Shown: in pieces, positions 45,547 through 56,181 of the stretch
Numbering within the stretch: the stretch's first letter is position 1
How the letters are laid out: the number at the start of each line of letters is the position of its first letter
Source of the DNA: Consotaella aegiceratis
GTDB lineage: Bacteria > Pseudomonadota > Alphaproteobacteria > Rhizobiales > Rhizobiaceae
Direction: 5' to 3'
DNA length: 64,000 nucleotides
Assembly (NCBI RefSeq): GCF_036541425.1
Contig: NZ_JAZHFT010000011.1
Span: forward strand, 74,666-138,665
The notes under the pieces: model-generated
The model's input: only the letters and a program-made list of their open reading frames with translations
Databases searched by the model: none
Told to the model about the DNA's origin: nothing
Translations under genes and position numbers: made by a program

Positions 45547-47853
45547 ATGCTGCAATCGCCCAGTCACGCCCCGAGCATGGAGTACCGGTTCGAAGAGGCG
45601 GAGGCCGACTTCGATCTCGAGAAGATCCTGGCGGCGGCGCGGCGCCGGTTGTGGCTCGTTGTTTTGTTCGGGCTGCTCGGGCTGCTTCTCGGTCTCGCAT
45701 ATATCGCGACGGCGGTGCCGCTCTATACATCCAGCGCTCAGCTTTTGATCGACACTCGCGATATGCGGAGTGCGCAGGAGGCTTCCGTCGCACCGGATCT
45801 GACTTTTGATGAAGGCGCCGTCAGCAGCCAGGTCGAAGTGCTCGAATCCGAAAAGCTTGCCGAGGCCGTGGTCGACCAGCTCGGGTTGGTCGATGATCCG
45901 ATGTTTATGAGGTCGGAAACCGGCTTGGTTTCGAGAGCCGTGGCCTTGGCGTATGGCCTTTTCGATGTCCGGCCTCTGCTGGATCGTCTGACGGGCGGCC
46001 AACCGGAGGCGGCTTTTCCGGTGGAGGCGGCGTCCGACAAGCAGAAGGCCGTGTCCAAGCTTCGCAACAACCTGGAGGTGGCCCGGGTCGAACGCAGCTA
46101 CGTTCTCAGCATCAGCTATACCTCGACAGACCCGGGACGGGCGGCGCAGATCGCGAATGGCTATGCGGAGGCCTATATCACCGACAAACTGGACGCCAAG
46201 TACGAGGCCACGCGCCGCGCCAGCGCCTGGCTGCAGCAGCGGATTGCCGAAACCCGAGACGAGGCGAATGCCGCCGATCTGGCCGTCGAGCAATACAAGG
46301 CGGAAAACGACCTCGTCGCTTCCGACGGCAAGTTCCTGGCGGATCAGCAGCTCACCGGGCTGAACGGCCAGCTCATCGCGGCGCGGGCCGAGGCGGCTCA
46401 AGCCGAAGCGCGTTACCGGCGCATCCGTACGATCATCGACACCGGTGAAACCGATGCGGCGGTATCGGAGGCCCTGAACAGCGGCATCATATCGGACCTT
46501 CGAACCAAATATCTCGACGCATCCAAGCGCTATCAGGAAATTGCGTCGCTGCTGGGAGCCAATCACGCACAGACGCTGAAGCTGCATGGCGAAATGATGC
46601 AGTACAAGCGGCTGATCTTCGAAGAGCTGAAACGCATTGCGCAGGTCTATAAGAGCGACCTCGACATCGCCAACAGCCGGGTCGGCAACCTTGAGACCAG
46701 CATCAAGGAGATGGCAGGCGCCAACGCCAGCCATAATGAGCGCGAGGTGGCGCTCAGGGAGTTGGAGCAGCGGGCCGAGACCCTGCGCAATCTCCATCAG
46801 ACGCTGCTGGAGCGCTACGAGGATACCGCCCAGAGGGAATCCTTTCCCATCACTGAAGCGCGGATTATCACCAAGGCGGCCCGGGGCGAGAAGACCCATC
46901 CACGCACAGGCCTGACGCTCGCGCTCGCGGCCTTTCTCGGCCTTGCATTCGGCGGTGGTCTGGGAGCCTTCGTCGAATATCGGGATCGGGTGTTTCGGAC
47001 CAGTGAGCAGGTGCGCGATGAACTCGATCTGGAGTTCATCGGAATGTTGAATCTGGTCGCGCCGAAAGCGGGCGCGACGGCCAAACGTCGTCGCAGACGC
47101 GGGAACCGGGAGCTGCTGCCTCAAGACGCCGAGATGGACGTCGATAGCCCCTTGTTGCGCTATTCCCTGGATGTCCCGCTGTCGGCCTTTGCCGAGGTCC
47201 TTCGCACGACCAAGGTCGCGGTCGACCTCACCTTCGACGACAAAAAGCCGAAGGTGGTGGGCGTCTTCTCGATGCTGCCGAGCGAGGGAAAGACGACGGT
47301 TGCCAAGAATCTCGCCAGCTTGATCGCTGCCCAGGGCCCAAGGACCCTGTTGATCGATGCGGATCTGCGCAATCCGGGTCTGTCGAGGGCGGTGGCGCCA
47401 TCACGTGACAAAGGCCTGGTCGATGCATTGATCGAACAGGTCGACTGGAAAACCCTGCTGTTGACCGAGCGCGAAAGCGGTCTGGTCGTGCTTCCCACGA
47501 GCACGCGACGGTCGATCTCGCATACTGCCGACCTCGTGTCCTCACCCCGAATGCGGGGCATTCTGACGGAGGCGGGACCGGCGTTCGAGTATATCTTCGT
47601 CGATCTGCCGCCGATCGAGGCGGTGGTCGACGCCCGGGCGATGTTGCCCCTGCTGGACGCCATGGTGCTGGTGGTGGAATGGGGTGAAACCGATCGCAAG
47701 CTCGTGCGCCGGGCCTTCGAGAACGACCGGCGGCTGCACGACAAGTGCGTCGGCGTCATCTTCAACAAGGTCGACAAGAGCAAGATGCGCCTCTACGAGT
47801 CGTATCAATCGGGTTATTACTCCAAGAGCTACAAGAATTACTACTCGAGTTGA
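45547..47853 (+). CDS. Wzc/ExoP-type polysaccharide co-polymerase and tyrosine autokinase
   Basis: This 768-aa inner-membrane protein has an N-terminal Wzz domain with TM1 near residues 37-58, a long periplasmic coiled-coil region (about 190-420) with repeated EAxxAxxxxEQYK-like heptads, and TM2 near 455-475. The cytoplasmic BY-kinase has Walker A LPSEGKTTVAKN (about 575-585), Walker A' LLIDADLRNPG (about 600) and Walker B IFVDLPP (about 680). The tail has a Tyr cluster (YESYQSGYYSKSYKNYYSS), the autophosphorylation site. It controls chain length and works with the Wza channel. A start at residue 11 (45577) is also possible. Confidence 0.95.
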   Translation: MLQSPSHAPSMEYRFEEAEADFDLEKILAAARRRLWLVVLFGLLGLLLGLAYIATAVPLYTSSAQLLIDTRDMRSAQEASVAPDLTFDEGAVSSQVEVLESEKLAEAVVDQLGLVDDPMFMRSETGLVSRAVALAYGLFDVRPLLDRLTGGQPEAAFPVEAASDKQKAVSKLRNNLEVARVERSYVLSISYTSTDPGRAAQIANGYAEAYITDKLDAKYEATRRASAWLQQRIAETRDEANAADLAVEQYKAENDLVASDGKFLADQQLTGLNGQLIAARAEAAQAEARYRRIRTIIDTGETDAAVSEALNSGIISDLRTKYLDASKRYQEIASLLGANHAQTLKLHGEMMQYKRLIFEELKRIAQVYKSDLDIANSRVGNLETSIKEMAGANASHNEREVALRELEQRAETLRNLHQTLLERYEDTAQRESFPITEARIITKAARGEKTHPRTGLTLALAAFLGLAFGGGLGAFVEYRDRVFRTSEQVRDELDLEFIGMLNLVAPKAGATAKRRRRRGNRELLPQDAEMDVDSPLLRYSLDVPLSAFAEVLRTTKVAVDLTFDDKKPKVVGVFSMLPSEGKTTVAKNLASLIAAQGPRTLLIDADLRNPGLSRAVAPSRDKGLVDALIEQVDWKTLLLTERESGLVVLPTSTRRSISHTADLVSSPRMRGILTEAGPAFEYIFVDLPPIEAVVDARAMLPLLDAMVLVVEWGETDRKLVRRAFENDRRLHDKCVGVIFNKVDKSKMRLYESYQSGYYSKSYKNYYSS

Positions 47854-47862
47854 TTTTCTGGT

Positions 47863-48612
47863 TTGCGGTTCTTGACGGTGCTGCGCCTGCTTTCTTTGAC
47901 GGCCGCTTGCTTGATCGGCCTCATGGCGATGGTTTTCCTGCTGGACGATGTCGATGCCGCCCGTCTCGAAGCCTCGGCCGGCGCTGCGCGACATCTCCAG
48001 ATCAAGCCGTCCGACGACGCATCCCGATGGCTCGATATGCTCTTGAGCGACGTCGGGACGCGACGCTCATGCAGCCGACGGCGCGCCACTGCAGAATACG
48101 ACCTGCAGCTCCAACGGCTCGATACGATCATGACGTCGCCGACCGTATCGCTCGACGCCTTGGATGCCGCCAGCGCCGCAACTCTGGACGCCGGCCGGGT
48201 GCTTTTGCGCTGCTTTCCGACGGACGGGGAGGCCTGGCTGCTTCAGGCAAACCTTGAGACGCGACTGGTCGGCCCGGCGGCTCCGGCCATCCAAAAGATG
48301 AAGCTTTCCGCCTGGACGACCCCCAACGAAGGCGCTGTCATCCATCGCCGCATCGGTGTCGCGGCGCGGCTGTTTTCCGCCGGCGTCGACGAGATTCGCG
48401 ACGTCCTGGCCGGCGACCTCCTTGTGCTTTTCAACTGGGGCCGTCGCCAGGATATCCAGAGGATCGCCGACCGGATGCATGGGATTGGATCGGTGTTGAG
48501 TGCAATCGACGTCTCTCCCGAAGAACCGTGGCGCCGCGAGTTGCTTGTTTCGATGCTCGGCAGGGAAGGGCGGGTGGTGCAGTCCAACGACGATCGTCTG
48601 CCCCAAGACTGA
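47863..48612 (+). CDS. Uncharacterised membrane-anchored protein downstream of wzc
   Basis: This roughly 249-aa protein has one N-terminal hydrophobic segment (RLLSLTAACLIGLMAMVFLL), then a mainly helical periplasmic part with Cys residues in RRSCSRRR and LLRCFPTDGEAWLLQANLE; the latter resembles a TPR-like helix. No known family recognised. Start codon unclear: TTG 47863 or GTG 47878, neither with a good ribosome-binding site, so it may be translated by coupling to wzc, whose stop is 10 bp upstream. Position suggests a role in EPS assembly. Confidence 0.65.
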   Translation: MRFLTVLRLLSLTAACLIGLMAMVFLLDDVDAARLEASAGAARHLQIKPSDDASRWLDMLLSDVGTRRSCSRRRATAEYDLQLQRLDTIMTSPTVSLDALDAASAATLDAGRVLLRCFPTDGEAWLLQANLETRLVGPAAPAIQKMKLSAWTTPNEGAVIHRRIGVAARLFSAGVDEIRDVLAGDLLVLFNWGRRQDIQRIADRMHGIGSVLSAIDVSPEEPWRRELLVSMLGREGRVVQSNDDRLPQD

Positions 48613-48804
48613 CGCTCACCGTCCCGTCCTGCCCGAGCTTCCCGGAGAGCTGAACATCTTGACTGCATTGGTATATCGCTCTCCATACGCTGCTGGTCGG
48701 CGCGGTCAGCGAACCGAGGCGTCTCAGCGCCGACGAAAGCAGGCATTCGAAGATGCCGATCGTGAAAGCATGCTTGCGCGAAGCAAGGCGAACGGCTGCG
48801 ATCG

Positions 48805-49839
48805 ATGAAGATTCTCGTTACAGGCAACGCCGGTTTTATCGGCTTCCATGTCGCTCGGCGGCTGCTGGAGCGTGGCGACACGGTCGTCGGTTTCGATGTC
48901 GTCAACGACTATTATGATCCCGCCCTGAAGGAGGCGAGGCTCACGGTTCTCGAAGCGGCGGCGCGCAAGACCAACGGCGGCTATGCCTTCGTTCGTGCCA
49001 ACCTGGCCGACGGCGCCGCGGTCACCGCCGCCTTCGAGACGCATCGGCCCGATCGAGTGATCAATCTCGCCGCCCAGGCCGGGGTGCGTTATTCTCTGGA
49101 AAATCCGCAGGCCTATGTAGAAAGCAACGTCGTCGGCTTCACCAACATCCTCGAGGCCTGCCGACACTTTGAGGTCGAGCATCTGACTTACGCCTCGACG
49201 TCGAGCGTCTACGGCGCCAACACGGCGATGCCGTTTTCCGAGCACAGCGGAGTCGATCACCCGCTGCAGTTCTACGCCGCGACCAAACGAGCGAACGAAC
49301 TGATGGCGCACGCCTACAGCCATCTCTTTCGGTTGCCGACGACGGGCCTCCGTTTCTTCACCGTCTATGGCCCATGGGGCCGGCCGGACATGGCGCTGTT
49401 CCTGTTCACGCGATCGATCCTCAAGGGCAAGCCGATCCGTCTCTTCAATGGCGGCGATCATGTTCGCGACTTCACCTATGTCGACGACATCGCCGAGGGT
49501 GTGATCCGAGCGAACGACGATGTTGCCCGCCCGAACCCCGACTGGGATAGCAACGTTCCTGACCCCGCGACCTCGAACGCCCCCTTTCGCATCTTCAACA
49601 TCGGCAACAGTCAGCCGGTGAGGCTCCTCGACTATGTCGAGGCGCTGGAGGAGGCGCTGGGTCGCAAGGCCGAGCGCGAGCTCCTGCCGCTGCAGCCCGG
49701 CGACGTGCCTGCGACCTTCGCCGATGTCTCCGAGCTGGAGAAGACGGTCGGCTACCGGCCCGCGACGCCAGTCAGGGAAGGCGTGCGCCGCTTCGTGGAG
49801 TGGTATTCCGAATATTATAGAACGGGGGTCCGAGCGTGA
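48805..49839 (+). CDS. UDP-glucuronate 4-epimerase-like NAD-dependent epimerase
   Basis: This 344-aa extended SDR has GNAGFIGFH near the N-terminus, the DYYDPALKEARL segment typical of GAE/LpsL-type UDP-glucuronate epimerases, catalytic YAATK, and RFFTVYGPWGRPDMA. It would convert UDP-GlcA to UDP-GalA (or the N-acetyl uronate equivalent) for the EPS repeat. Together with the nucleotide-sugar dehydrogenase at 50285 it makes an acidic sugar donor. ATG at 48805; 192 bp of non-coding DNA precede it. Confidence 0.9.
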   Translation: MKILVTGNAGFIGFHVARRLLERGDTVVGFDVVNDYYDPALKEARLTVLEAAARKTNGGYAFVRANLADGAAVTAAFETHRPDRVINLAAQAGVRYSLENPQAYVESNVVGFTNILEACRHFEVEHLTYASTSSVYGANTAMPFSEHSGVDHPLQFYAATKRANELMAHAYSHLFRLPTTGLRFFTVYGPWGRPDMALFLFTRSILKGKPIRLFNGGDHVRDFTYVDDIAEGVIRANDDVARPNPDWDSNVPDPATSNAPFRIFNIGNSQPVRLLDYVEALEEALGRKAERELLPLQPGDVPATFADVSELEKTVGYRPATPVREGVRRFVEWYSEYYRTGVRA

Positions 49840-49875
49840 TCCCCTGCGGCCATTCCAGCGGGACGGGCAAATCGC

Positions 49876-50190
49876 GTGGGCCGTTATCACCCTTCCGACG
49901 AAAGGTCTCGGATTTTCGAAGGAACGAGCCTGATCCTCACTCCCGTCGGCTTTGCCCACGGTTTTCCGACGCTCGAACCCGACGGAGAGCTTTTCTACAC
50001 AGTCTCGACCGCCGTGCCGCGCCTCCCTTGGAGGAAACCGAACTGTGGCGTTTGCTTATCCCGACCAGGATCGATGCGGCCAATCCCGACCTCGCTGGAT
50101 CTGGTTGTTGAAAGCCAACCGCTTGGTTCAGGCGCGACATCGCGGATTGCAAGGCGATTATTGCGCTCTGCCAGCCCTGCCTCGACCTGA
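49876..50190 (+). pseudogene. Decayed RfbC-like (dTDP-4-dehydrorhamnose 3,5-epimerase) C-terminal relic
   Basis: The stretch IFEGTSLILTPVGFAHGFPTLEPDGELFYTVS is split here into IFEGTSLILTPVGFAHG and FPTLEPDGELFYTVS; it matches the conserved cupin core of RfbC (consensus PxGFAHGF.TL....E..Y). It has no N-terminal half with the catalytic His. After about 50001 the similarity appears to move between frames (one frame gives AFAYPDQD, another RIDAANPDL). This indicates indels and loss of function. It sits between the epimerase and the UDP-sugar dehydrogenase genes and may be a remnant of a former rhamnose branch. Confidence 0.5.
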
Positions 50191-50284
50191 CACCGTGGGT
50201 CCTTACGGCCTGTACCTCCTCCGTATCGCGGAAGAAGCCGCCTGAATGCCAGAGCAACCTTGCATGAAGGGGGAAAGCTTGGTG

Positions 50285-51637
<1,353 letters not shown>

Positions 51638-53017
51638 ATGATTGAAGGGCGACTTGGTCTTATCGCGACGAAGGGGACATCGTTCGGATGGAAGGCGGCT
51701 GCGGCCGCCGTGGTCGGCCGCACCGCGAAGCTACGCGCCTTCACCAGCCGACCCTTTGTTCGCAATGTGGCCACTGTTGCCACCGGCACAGCCGCAGCAC
51801 AGGCCATCAGCATGGCGTTCGCGCCGCTGATCACCCGCATGTACGGGCCAGAAGCCTACGGCCTCCAGGGCATTTTCAACTCGGTGGTCAGCCTCTTCGG
51901 CGTCGTCGCGGCTATGGGCTATCCCATTGCCATCGTCCTTCCACGCCGCGACAATGAGGCAATTGGTATCGCGAAGCTGTCGATGTTGACTGCGGTAGCT
52001 ACTTGCCTCTTGGCAACTCTTGTTCTGTCCGTCTTCGGCGCCAAAATCCTGCGGTTGCTCAATGCCGAAGCGATAGCGGGATTCATCTATATCATCCCAA
52101 TCGCTGTGTTTGTCGGCGTTCTTGGCAGCGTGCTCGGACAATGGCTGATCCGCAAAAAGGCATATGGTGTCAGTGCCCGCTATAGTGTTGTCACGGCATT
52201 CCTGGTTGGCAGTTCAAAGTATGGCCTCGGATTTGCTCATCCGGGCGCTATCGGCCTCATTCTCGCGAACACCGTGGGTGCGCTCGTCGGCGTACTGCTG
52301 ACCTTTACGGGCTGGCGCAGGCACGCCAGAAAATCCGCAGAAGCTGAAGCCCAGCCATCAACCCAAGTTGGCGCAAGCTTGGGCGCATTAGCGCGCGAGC
52401 ACTATGATTTTCCTTTGCTTCGCACGCCTCAGAATCTCATTAACGCTCTTTCGCAGAGCCTGCCCATGCTCTTGCTTGCAGCGTACTTCGGCCCCGGCGC
52501 GGCAGGGCAGTACAGCATCGTCATTGCGGTTCTGGGCATACCGATCACTCTGATCGGCGGCTCGGTGACGGCGGTTTTCTATCCGCGCATCAACGAAGCC
52601 ATCCACAACGGAGAAAACGCCCGCTCGCTGATTGTCAGGGCGACGGTGGGCATGGCGGCGACTGGCGCCTTGCCGTTCCTCGCTGTCATGGTAGCAGGGC
52701 CGTGGCTGTTTGCGCTTGTGTTCGGAGCCGGCTGGCGTACGGCTGGGGAGTACGGCCAATGGCTATCCCTATGGCTATTCTTTCAGTACATCAACAGACC
52801 CGCAGTATCAGCTATTCCGGCATTGAAACTGCAGGGCGGCCTTCTAGTCTATGAAATCGCCAGTACAGGCACAAAAGTCCTGGCGCTTTGGCTTGGGTTC
52901 GTCATCTTTGGAAGCGATATTGCTGCAGTCGCGCTGTTTTCCATCTTTGGCATCGTCGCCTACGCGTGGTTGATTCTCTGGGTGATCCAACGGAGTGGAA
53001 AGCCAATCCATGAATGA
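51638..53017 (+). CDS. Wzx-type polysaccharide flippase
   Basis: This 459-aa MATE-fold/MOP exporter has about twelve to fourteen hydrophobic segments, starting with TAAAQAISMAFAPLITRMYG and the FNSVVSLFGVVAAMGYPIAIVLPR region (read as two blocks), typical of Wzx lipid-linked-oligosaccharide flippases. It flips undecaprenyl-PP-linked repeat units to the periplasm. ATG abuts the preceding TAG. GC content begins to fall within this gene, leading into the low-GC patch that follows. Confidence 0.9.
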   Translation: MIEGRLGLIATKGTSFGWKAAAAAVVGRTAKLRAFTSRPFVRNVATVATGTAAAQAISMAFAPLITRMYGPEAYGLQGIFNSVVSLFGVVAAMGYPIAIVLPRRDNEAIGIAKLSMLTAVATCLLATLVLSVFGAKILRLLNAEAIAGFIYIIPIAVFVGVLGSVLGQWLIRKKAYGVSARYSVVTAFLVGSSKYGLGFAHPGAIGLILANTVGALVGVLLTFTGWRRHARKSAEAEAQPSTQVGASLGALAREHYDFPLLRTPQNLINALSQSLPMLLLAAYFGPGAAGQYSIVIAVLGIPITLIGGSVTAVFYPRINEAIHNGENARSLIVRATVGMAATGALPFLAVMVAGPWLFALVFGAGWRTAGEYGQWLSLWLFFQYINRPAVSAIPALKLQGGLLVYEIASTGTKVLALWLGFVIFGSDIAAVALFSIFGIVAYAWLILWVIQRSGKPIHE

Positions 53018-53639
53018 AGCCAAGCAGGTTGATAAGAGCCACTACGGATTCCAGCGGTACATGAGCAAGGCGCGCTGGAACAGCGTGTGGCACCAGCTTG
53101 ACGAGGTGATCCGTCTGAAGCCGGAGCGCGTGCTCGAAATCGGACCGGGACCGGGTCTGTTCAAGGCCACGGCAGGTCTGTTCGGCCTGGCGGTCGAGAC
53201 CCTCGACATCGATCCGGAGCTGAAGCCCGATCATGTGGGCTCGGCGACGGCATTGCCCTTCGCGGACAATAGTTTCGATGTCGTGTGCGCGTTCCAGATG
53301 CTTGAGCATCTCCCCTATGATGTAGCGTTGCAGGCCTTCCGGGAAATGACGCGCGTCAGCCGTGGCCATGTCATCATCAGCCTGCCCGATGCCAAACCGG
53401 TCTGGCGTTATGTGTTCTATCTGCCCAAGATCGGCAATTTTGACTGGCTAATGCGACGTCCGTTCGCTCGGGCTGAGGCACATCGGTTCGATGGAGAGCA
53501 CCATTGGGAGATCAACAAGCGCGGACATATAGTTGATGATGTATTGAAAGACCTGGACCGGATAGCTCCGACGTCCCGAAGTTACCGCGTTAAGGAAATG
53601 CCCTATCACAGATTTATTATATCCAATACGAAATCATGA
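53010..53639 (+). CDS. SAM-dependent methyltransferase (Methyltransf_11)
   Basis: This 209-aa class I methyltransferase has motif I VLEIGPGPGLFKATAG, an acidic residue after the second strand (LDIDPE), and FDVVCAFQMLEHLP with the post-motif LPDAKPVWRYVFYLP. It overlaps the flippase stop by 8 bp, with ATG 53010 preferred over GTG 52995. It likely methylates a sugar of the EPS repeat or caps a chain end. Confidence 0.88.
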   Translation: MNEAKQVDKSHYGFQRYMSKARWNSVWHQLDEVIRLKPERVLEIGPGPGLFKATAGLFGLAVETLDIDPELKPDHVGSATALPFADNSFDVVCAFQMLEHLPYDVALQAFREMTRVSRGHVIISLPDAKPVWRYVFYLPKIGNFDWLMRRPFARAEAHRFDGEHHWEINKRGHIVDDVLKDLDRIAPTSRSYRVKEMPYHRFIISNTKS

Positions 53640-54586
53640 GTAAAACGTCTTCTATTTCCGATATGAACCCAAAGGTATCGATTATAATCCCCTGTTGGAA
53701 CGCGGAAATGTACATTTCTGATGCAATAGAGAGTAGTCTCGGTCAAAGCTATGAAAATATCGAAATAATCGTTGTAAACGACGGGTCAACCGATAAGTCG
53801 CGTGATGTAATCGGGATGTTCGGAGATAAAATTAGAATAATCGACGTCGAAAATGGCGGCGCAAACAGAGCACGGAATATCGGATTTAAAAAGTCTTCCG
53901 GCCAATATATTAAATTTCTAGATGCCGATGATTTTTTAGAAGAAGATTGTATCGAAAAGCAAGTTAGTTATCTTGGAAATATCCACAGCAAAGAGATTGT
54001 GTATGGTGGATTAAAGGAAATACATGAGAATGGAAATATATCTATACTTAAATATCCTATAGTTGCGTATGAACGCGTCAATCTCATCGATCTGGTTCGG
54101 AAAGGAATATTAATTAGCTTACCGTTATATCCGCGCAGAGCGTTGTTGAATTTAGGGGGGTTCGATGAACGACTTAAATCAAGACAGGAATGGAATCTTA
54201 ATATAAGAATCTTTTTAGATGGATATTCGTTCGTTCGGCAGGATATACATTGTTTCTATCAGCGCCATCATGCATCACCGTTTAGGATAACCAACAGAGC
54301 GCCAAAGCCATGGGTTGAATTCAGCAACCTGACGTCCGCAATCGAGCCGTTGCGAAACATAAGCGACCCGAACGTTCGCTCGGTTCTAGCGCTTAAGATA
54401 TGGAGCGTTGGACGTTGGTACATATTGAAGAATCCTGCATGGGCCAAAAGGTTTTTTTGTTTATCTAAAGAATTCAGTTCGAATGGATACGAAAAAATAC
54501 CTTTAGGACGTTATGGAAAGAATCTTCAGCGGTTCGGGCCGTATGTGGCAGAAATAATAGAAAGAATTTCTAGTAGAATTAATTAG
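53636..54586 (+). CDS. Family 2 glycosyltransferase in low-GC segment
   Basis: This 316-aa GT-A fold enzyme has VSIIIPCWNAEMYI, VVNDGSTDKS, ANRARNIGFKKSSG and the metal-binding DADD in KFLDADDF. Its base composition is markedly AT-rich compared with the window (many ATA, TTA and AAT codons), which points to acquisition from a low-GC donor. It overlaps the methyltransferase stop (ATGA), so it has been spliced precisely into the operon. Adds one sugar to the EPS repeat at the cytoplasmic face. Confidence 0.92.
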   Translation: MSKTSSISDMNPKVSIIIPCWNAEMYISDAIESSLGQSYENIEIIVVNDGSTDKSRDVIGMFGDKIRIIDVENGGANRARNIGFKKSSGQYIKFLDADDFLEEDCIEKQVSYLGNIHSKEIVYGGLKEIHENGNISILKYPIVAYERVNLIDLVRKGILISLPLYPRRALLNLGGFDERLKSRQEWNLNIRIFLDGYSFVRQDIHCFYQRHHASPFRITNRAPKPWVEFSNLTSAIEPLRNISDPNVRSVLALKIWSVGRWYILKNPAWAKRFFCLSKEFSSNGYEKIPLGRYGKNLQRFGPYVAEIIERISSRIN

Positions 54587-54620
54587 AAAATCATGTGGAA
54601 ATGGGAGACTATGACGTATA

Positions 54621-55613
54621 ATGGGTGAATGGCGCGCTAGTCCTTCCGTATCCGTTTTAACGCCAACCTGGAATCGAGCAGCCTATCTTCAAAAAGTTTG
54701 GGAGGGCTTGGCGGCTCAGGCGTATCGAAATTTCGAATGGATTGTCGCCAATGACGGGTCAGAAGACAATACCATCGAGGTAGTCTACGAACTTGCCGCA
54801 AAATCCGACTTCCCCGTCACCCTCATCAACGCGTCGTGCCGGATCGGCAAATCGCGGATGGACAACGAGGCTGTCCGTATTGCGCGGGGCGAGTTCATTA
54901 TTTGGTGCGACTCGGATGATTTTTTCTTTCCGCAAGCGTTGCAAACGCTCGTAGACGCGTGGGCATCGATTCCAGCCGCGGAACGAGAGCAGTTTTGCAG
55001 TATTTCGGCTCTGTGCGATACAGACGAGGAGGTCCTTGGCAATCCGTTTTATCCCAAGGATAAGACGATCGACTTAAGCTGGAACGAGCTCTTTTACCGT
55101 CTCAACTCGGATCTGGTGATTTTCACCCGAGCCGAACTTTTGAAAGAAAACCCATTCCTTGAAGTCGATTTTCTAGTATCAGAGTCGTCGGTTTGGAACA
55201 AGATCGGCATCCGAAAAACGCGATTTCTACCGATTGTCTTGGAAAGAAAGTATTACCGACAGCCTAATGCACTTTCCCATAGCGGCCATATGTCTTACAA
55301 TCGTGGTCATGCTCACGCCATGGCGCTCAGCCGTGAAGCCGCCGCTAAATTATTGAATAGGAAGGAGAGTTTGCGCCGCGCTATCAACTACCTTCGGTAC
55401 TGCAGGCATGGCGAGATTCCGCTGGACAAGGCGCTCAAGCTTTGGCGAGCGGAATGGCGCGATGTTGCTTTGTTTGCTCTCGTGTGGCCTCTATCCGAAA
55501 CGTTGGCGGCCAAAGACCGCTTGCAGGGCAAAGTGCGCAAAACGCATAAAGAGTTTCTTGCCGCCCAAGCCGTGGTGAAGATCGAAACAGAGCGGCTCAA
55601 CTTTAGTGCGTAG
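54621..55613 (+). CDS. Family 2 glycosyltransferase
   Basis: This 330-aa GT-A enzyme has VSVLTPTWNRAAYL, ANDGSEDNTIE, a conserved RMDNEAVRIARGEF segment and the DxD-type WCDSDDFF. GC content is intermediate. Its C-terminal 120 residues, with ALSRE and SLRRAINYLRYCRHGEI, are basic and probably membrane-associated. The stop TAG lies within the first codons of the next gene. Confidence 0.9.
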   Translation: MGEWRASPSVSVLTPTWNRAAYLQKVWEGLAAQAYRNFEWIVANDGSEDNTIEVVYELAAKSDFPVTLINASCRIGKSRMDNEAVRIARGEFIIWCDSDDFFFPQALQTLVDAWASIPAAEREQFCSISALCDTDEEVLGNPFYPKDKTIDLSWNELFYRLNSDLVIFTRAELLKENPFLEVDFLVSESSVWNKIGIRKTRFLPIVLERKYYRQPNALSHSGHMSYNRGHAHAMALSREAAAKLLNRKESLRRAINYLRYCRHGEIPLDKALKLWRAEWRDVALFALVWPLSETLAAKDRLQGKVRKTHKEFLAAQAVVKIETERLNFSA

Positions 55614-56166
55614 ACTGCTCGTTCTCCCATACACGGGCGTTCGTCTCCTTCGTCGGGCGCGCCGCCGGCTAAAGATCATCAATCTGCGTTTGCGTGGGGT
55701 GGTTGTCGATTCAACCGCCAACATCGATCCGGCAGCGATCTTCGAGCCATCGGGTGGAAGAATAACGCTGGGAGCAAGAACGCTTGTCGATCGTGGCGTG
55801 ATTATTAGACCGCACGGCGGTCGGGTGGATATCGGTGATGATTGCTCTGTGCACGCGTATTCGGTTTTGTACGGCGGAGGCGGGCTGAGGATCGGAAATG
55901 GTGTGCGGATCGCGAGCCATACGGTCGTTGTTCCATCGAACCACGTGTTCTCGAACGCGCAGACGCCGATCAAAGACCAGGGTTTGACAAGAAAAGGCGT
56001 CGTCATCGAAGACAATGTTTGGATCGGCGCCGGAGTGAGAATACTTGATGGCGTCGTTGTCGGCAGGGGGGCGGTGATTGGTGCGGGCGCGGTTGTAACA
56101 AGATCAGTGGAAGCGTTCGCCGTCGTAGTCGGTGTTCCGGCAAAAGTCATTCGCCGGCGCCAATAG
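55606..56166 (+). CDS. Left-handed beta-helix (hexapeptide) sugar O-acetyltransferase
   Basis: This 186-aa protein has imperfect hexapeptide repeats (ITLGARTLVDRGVIIR, VDIGDDCSVHAYSVL, VVIEDNVWIGAGVRI, VVVGRGAVIGAGAVVT) and the acyltransferase catalytic His in PSNHVFSN. It resembles WbbJ/Maa-type acetyltransferases acting on sugars. GTG start at 55606 overlaps the upstream stop. Provides acetyl decoration of the EPS repeat. Confidence 0.9.
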   Translation: MRRLLVLPYTGVRLLRRARRRLKIINLRLRGVVVDSTANIDPAAIFEPSGGRITLGARTLVDRGVIIRPHGGRVDIGDDCSVHAYSVLYGGGGLRIGNGVRIASHTVVVPSNHVFSNAQTPIKDQGLTRKGVVIEDNVWIGAGVRILDGVVVGRGAVIGAGAVVTRSVEAFAVVVGVPAKVIRRRQ

Positions 56167-56181
56167 CGTAGCTTCAGTCTG

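Noticed and set aside
45223..47124. Long minus-strand frame opposite wzc
   Set aside because: Antisense to a clear Wzz/BY-kinase gene; shadow composition.
51991..52000. ops-like TGCGGTAGCT inside the flippase gene
   Set aside because: Lies within coding sequence with no hairpin nearby; treated as chance, although noted as a second copy of the leader octamer.
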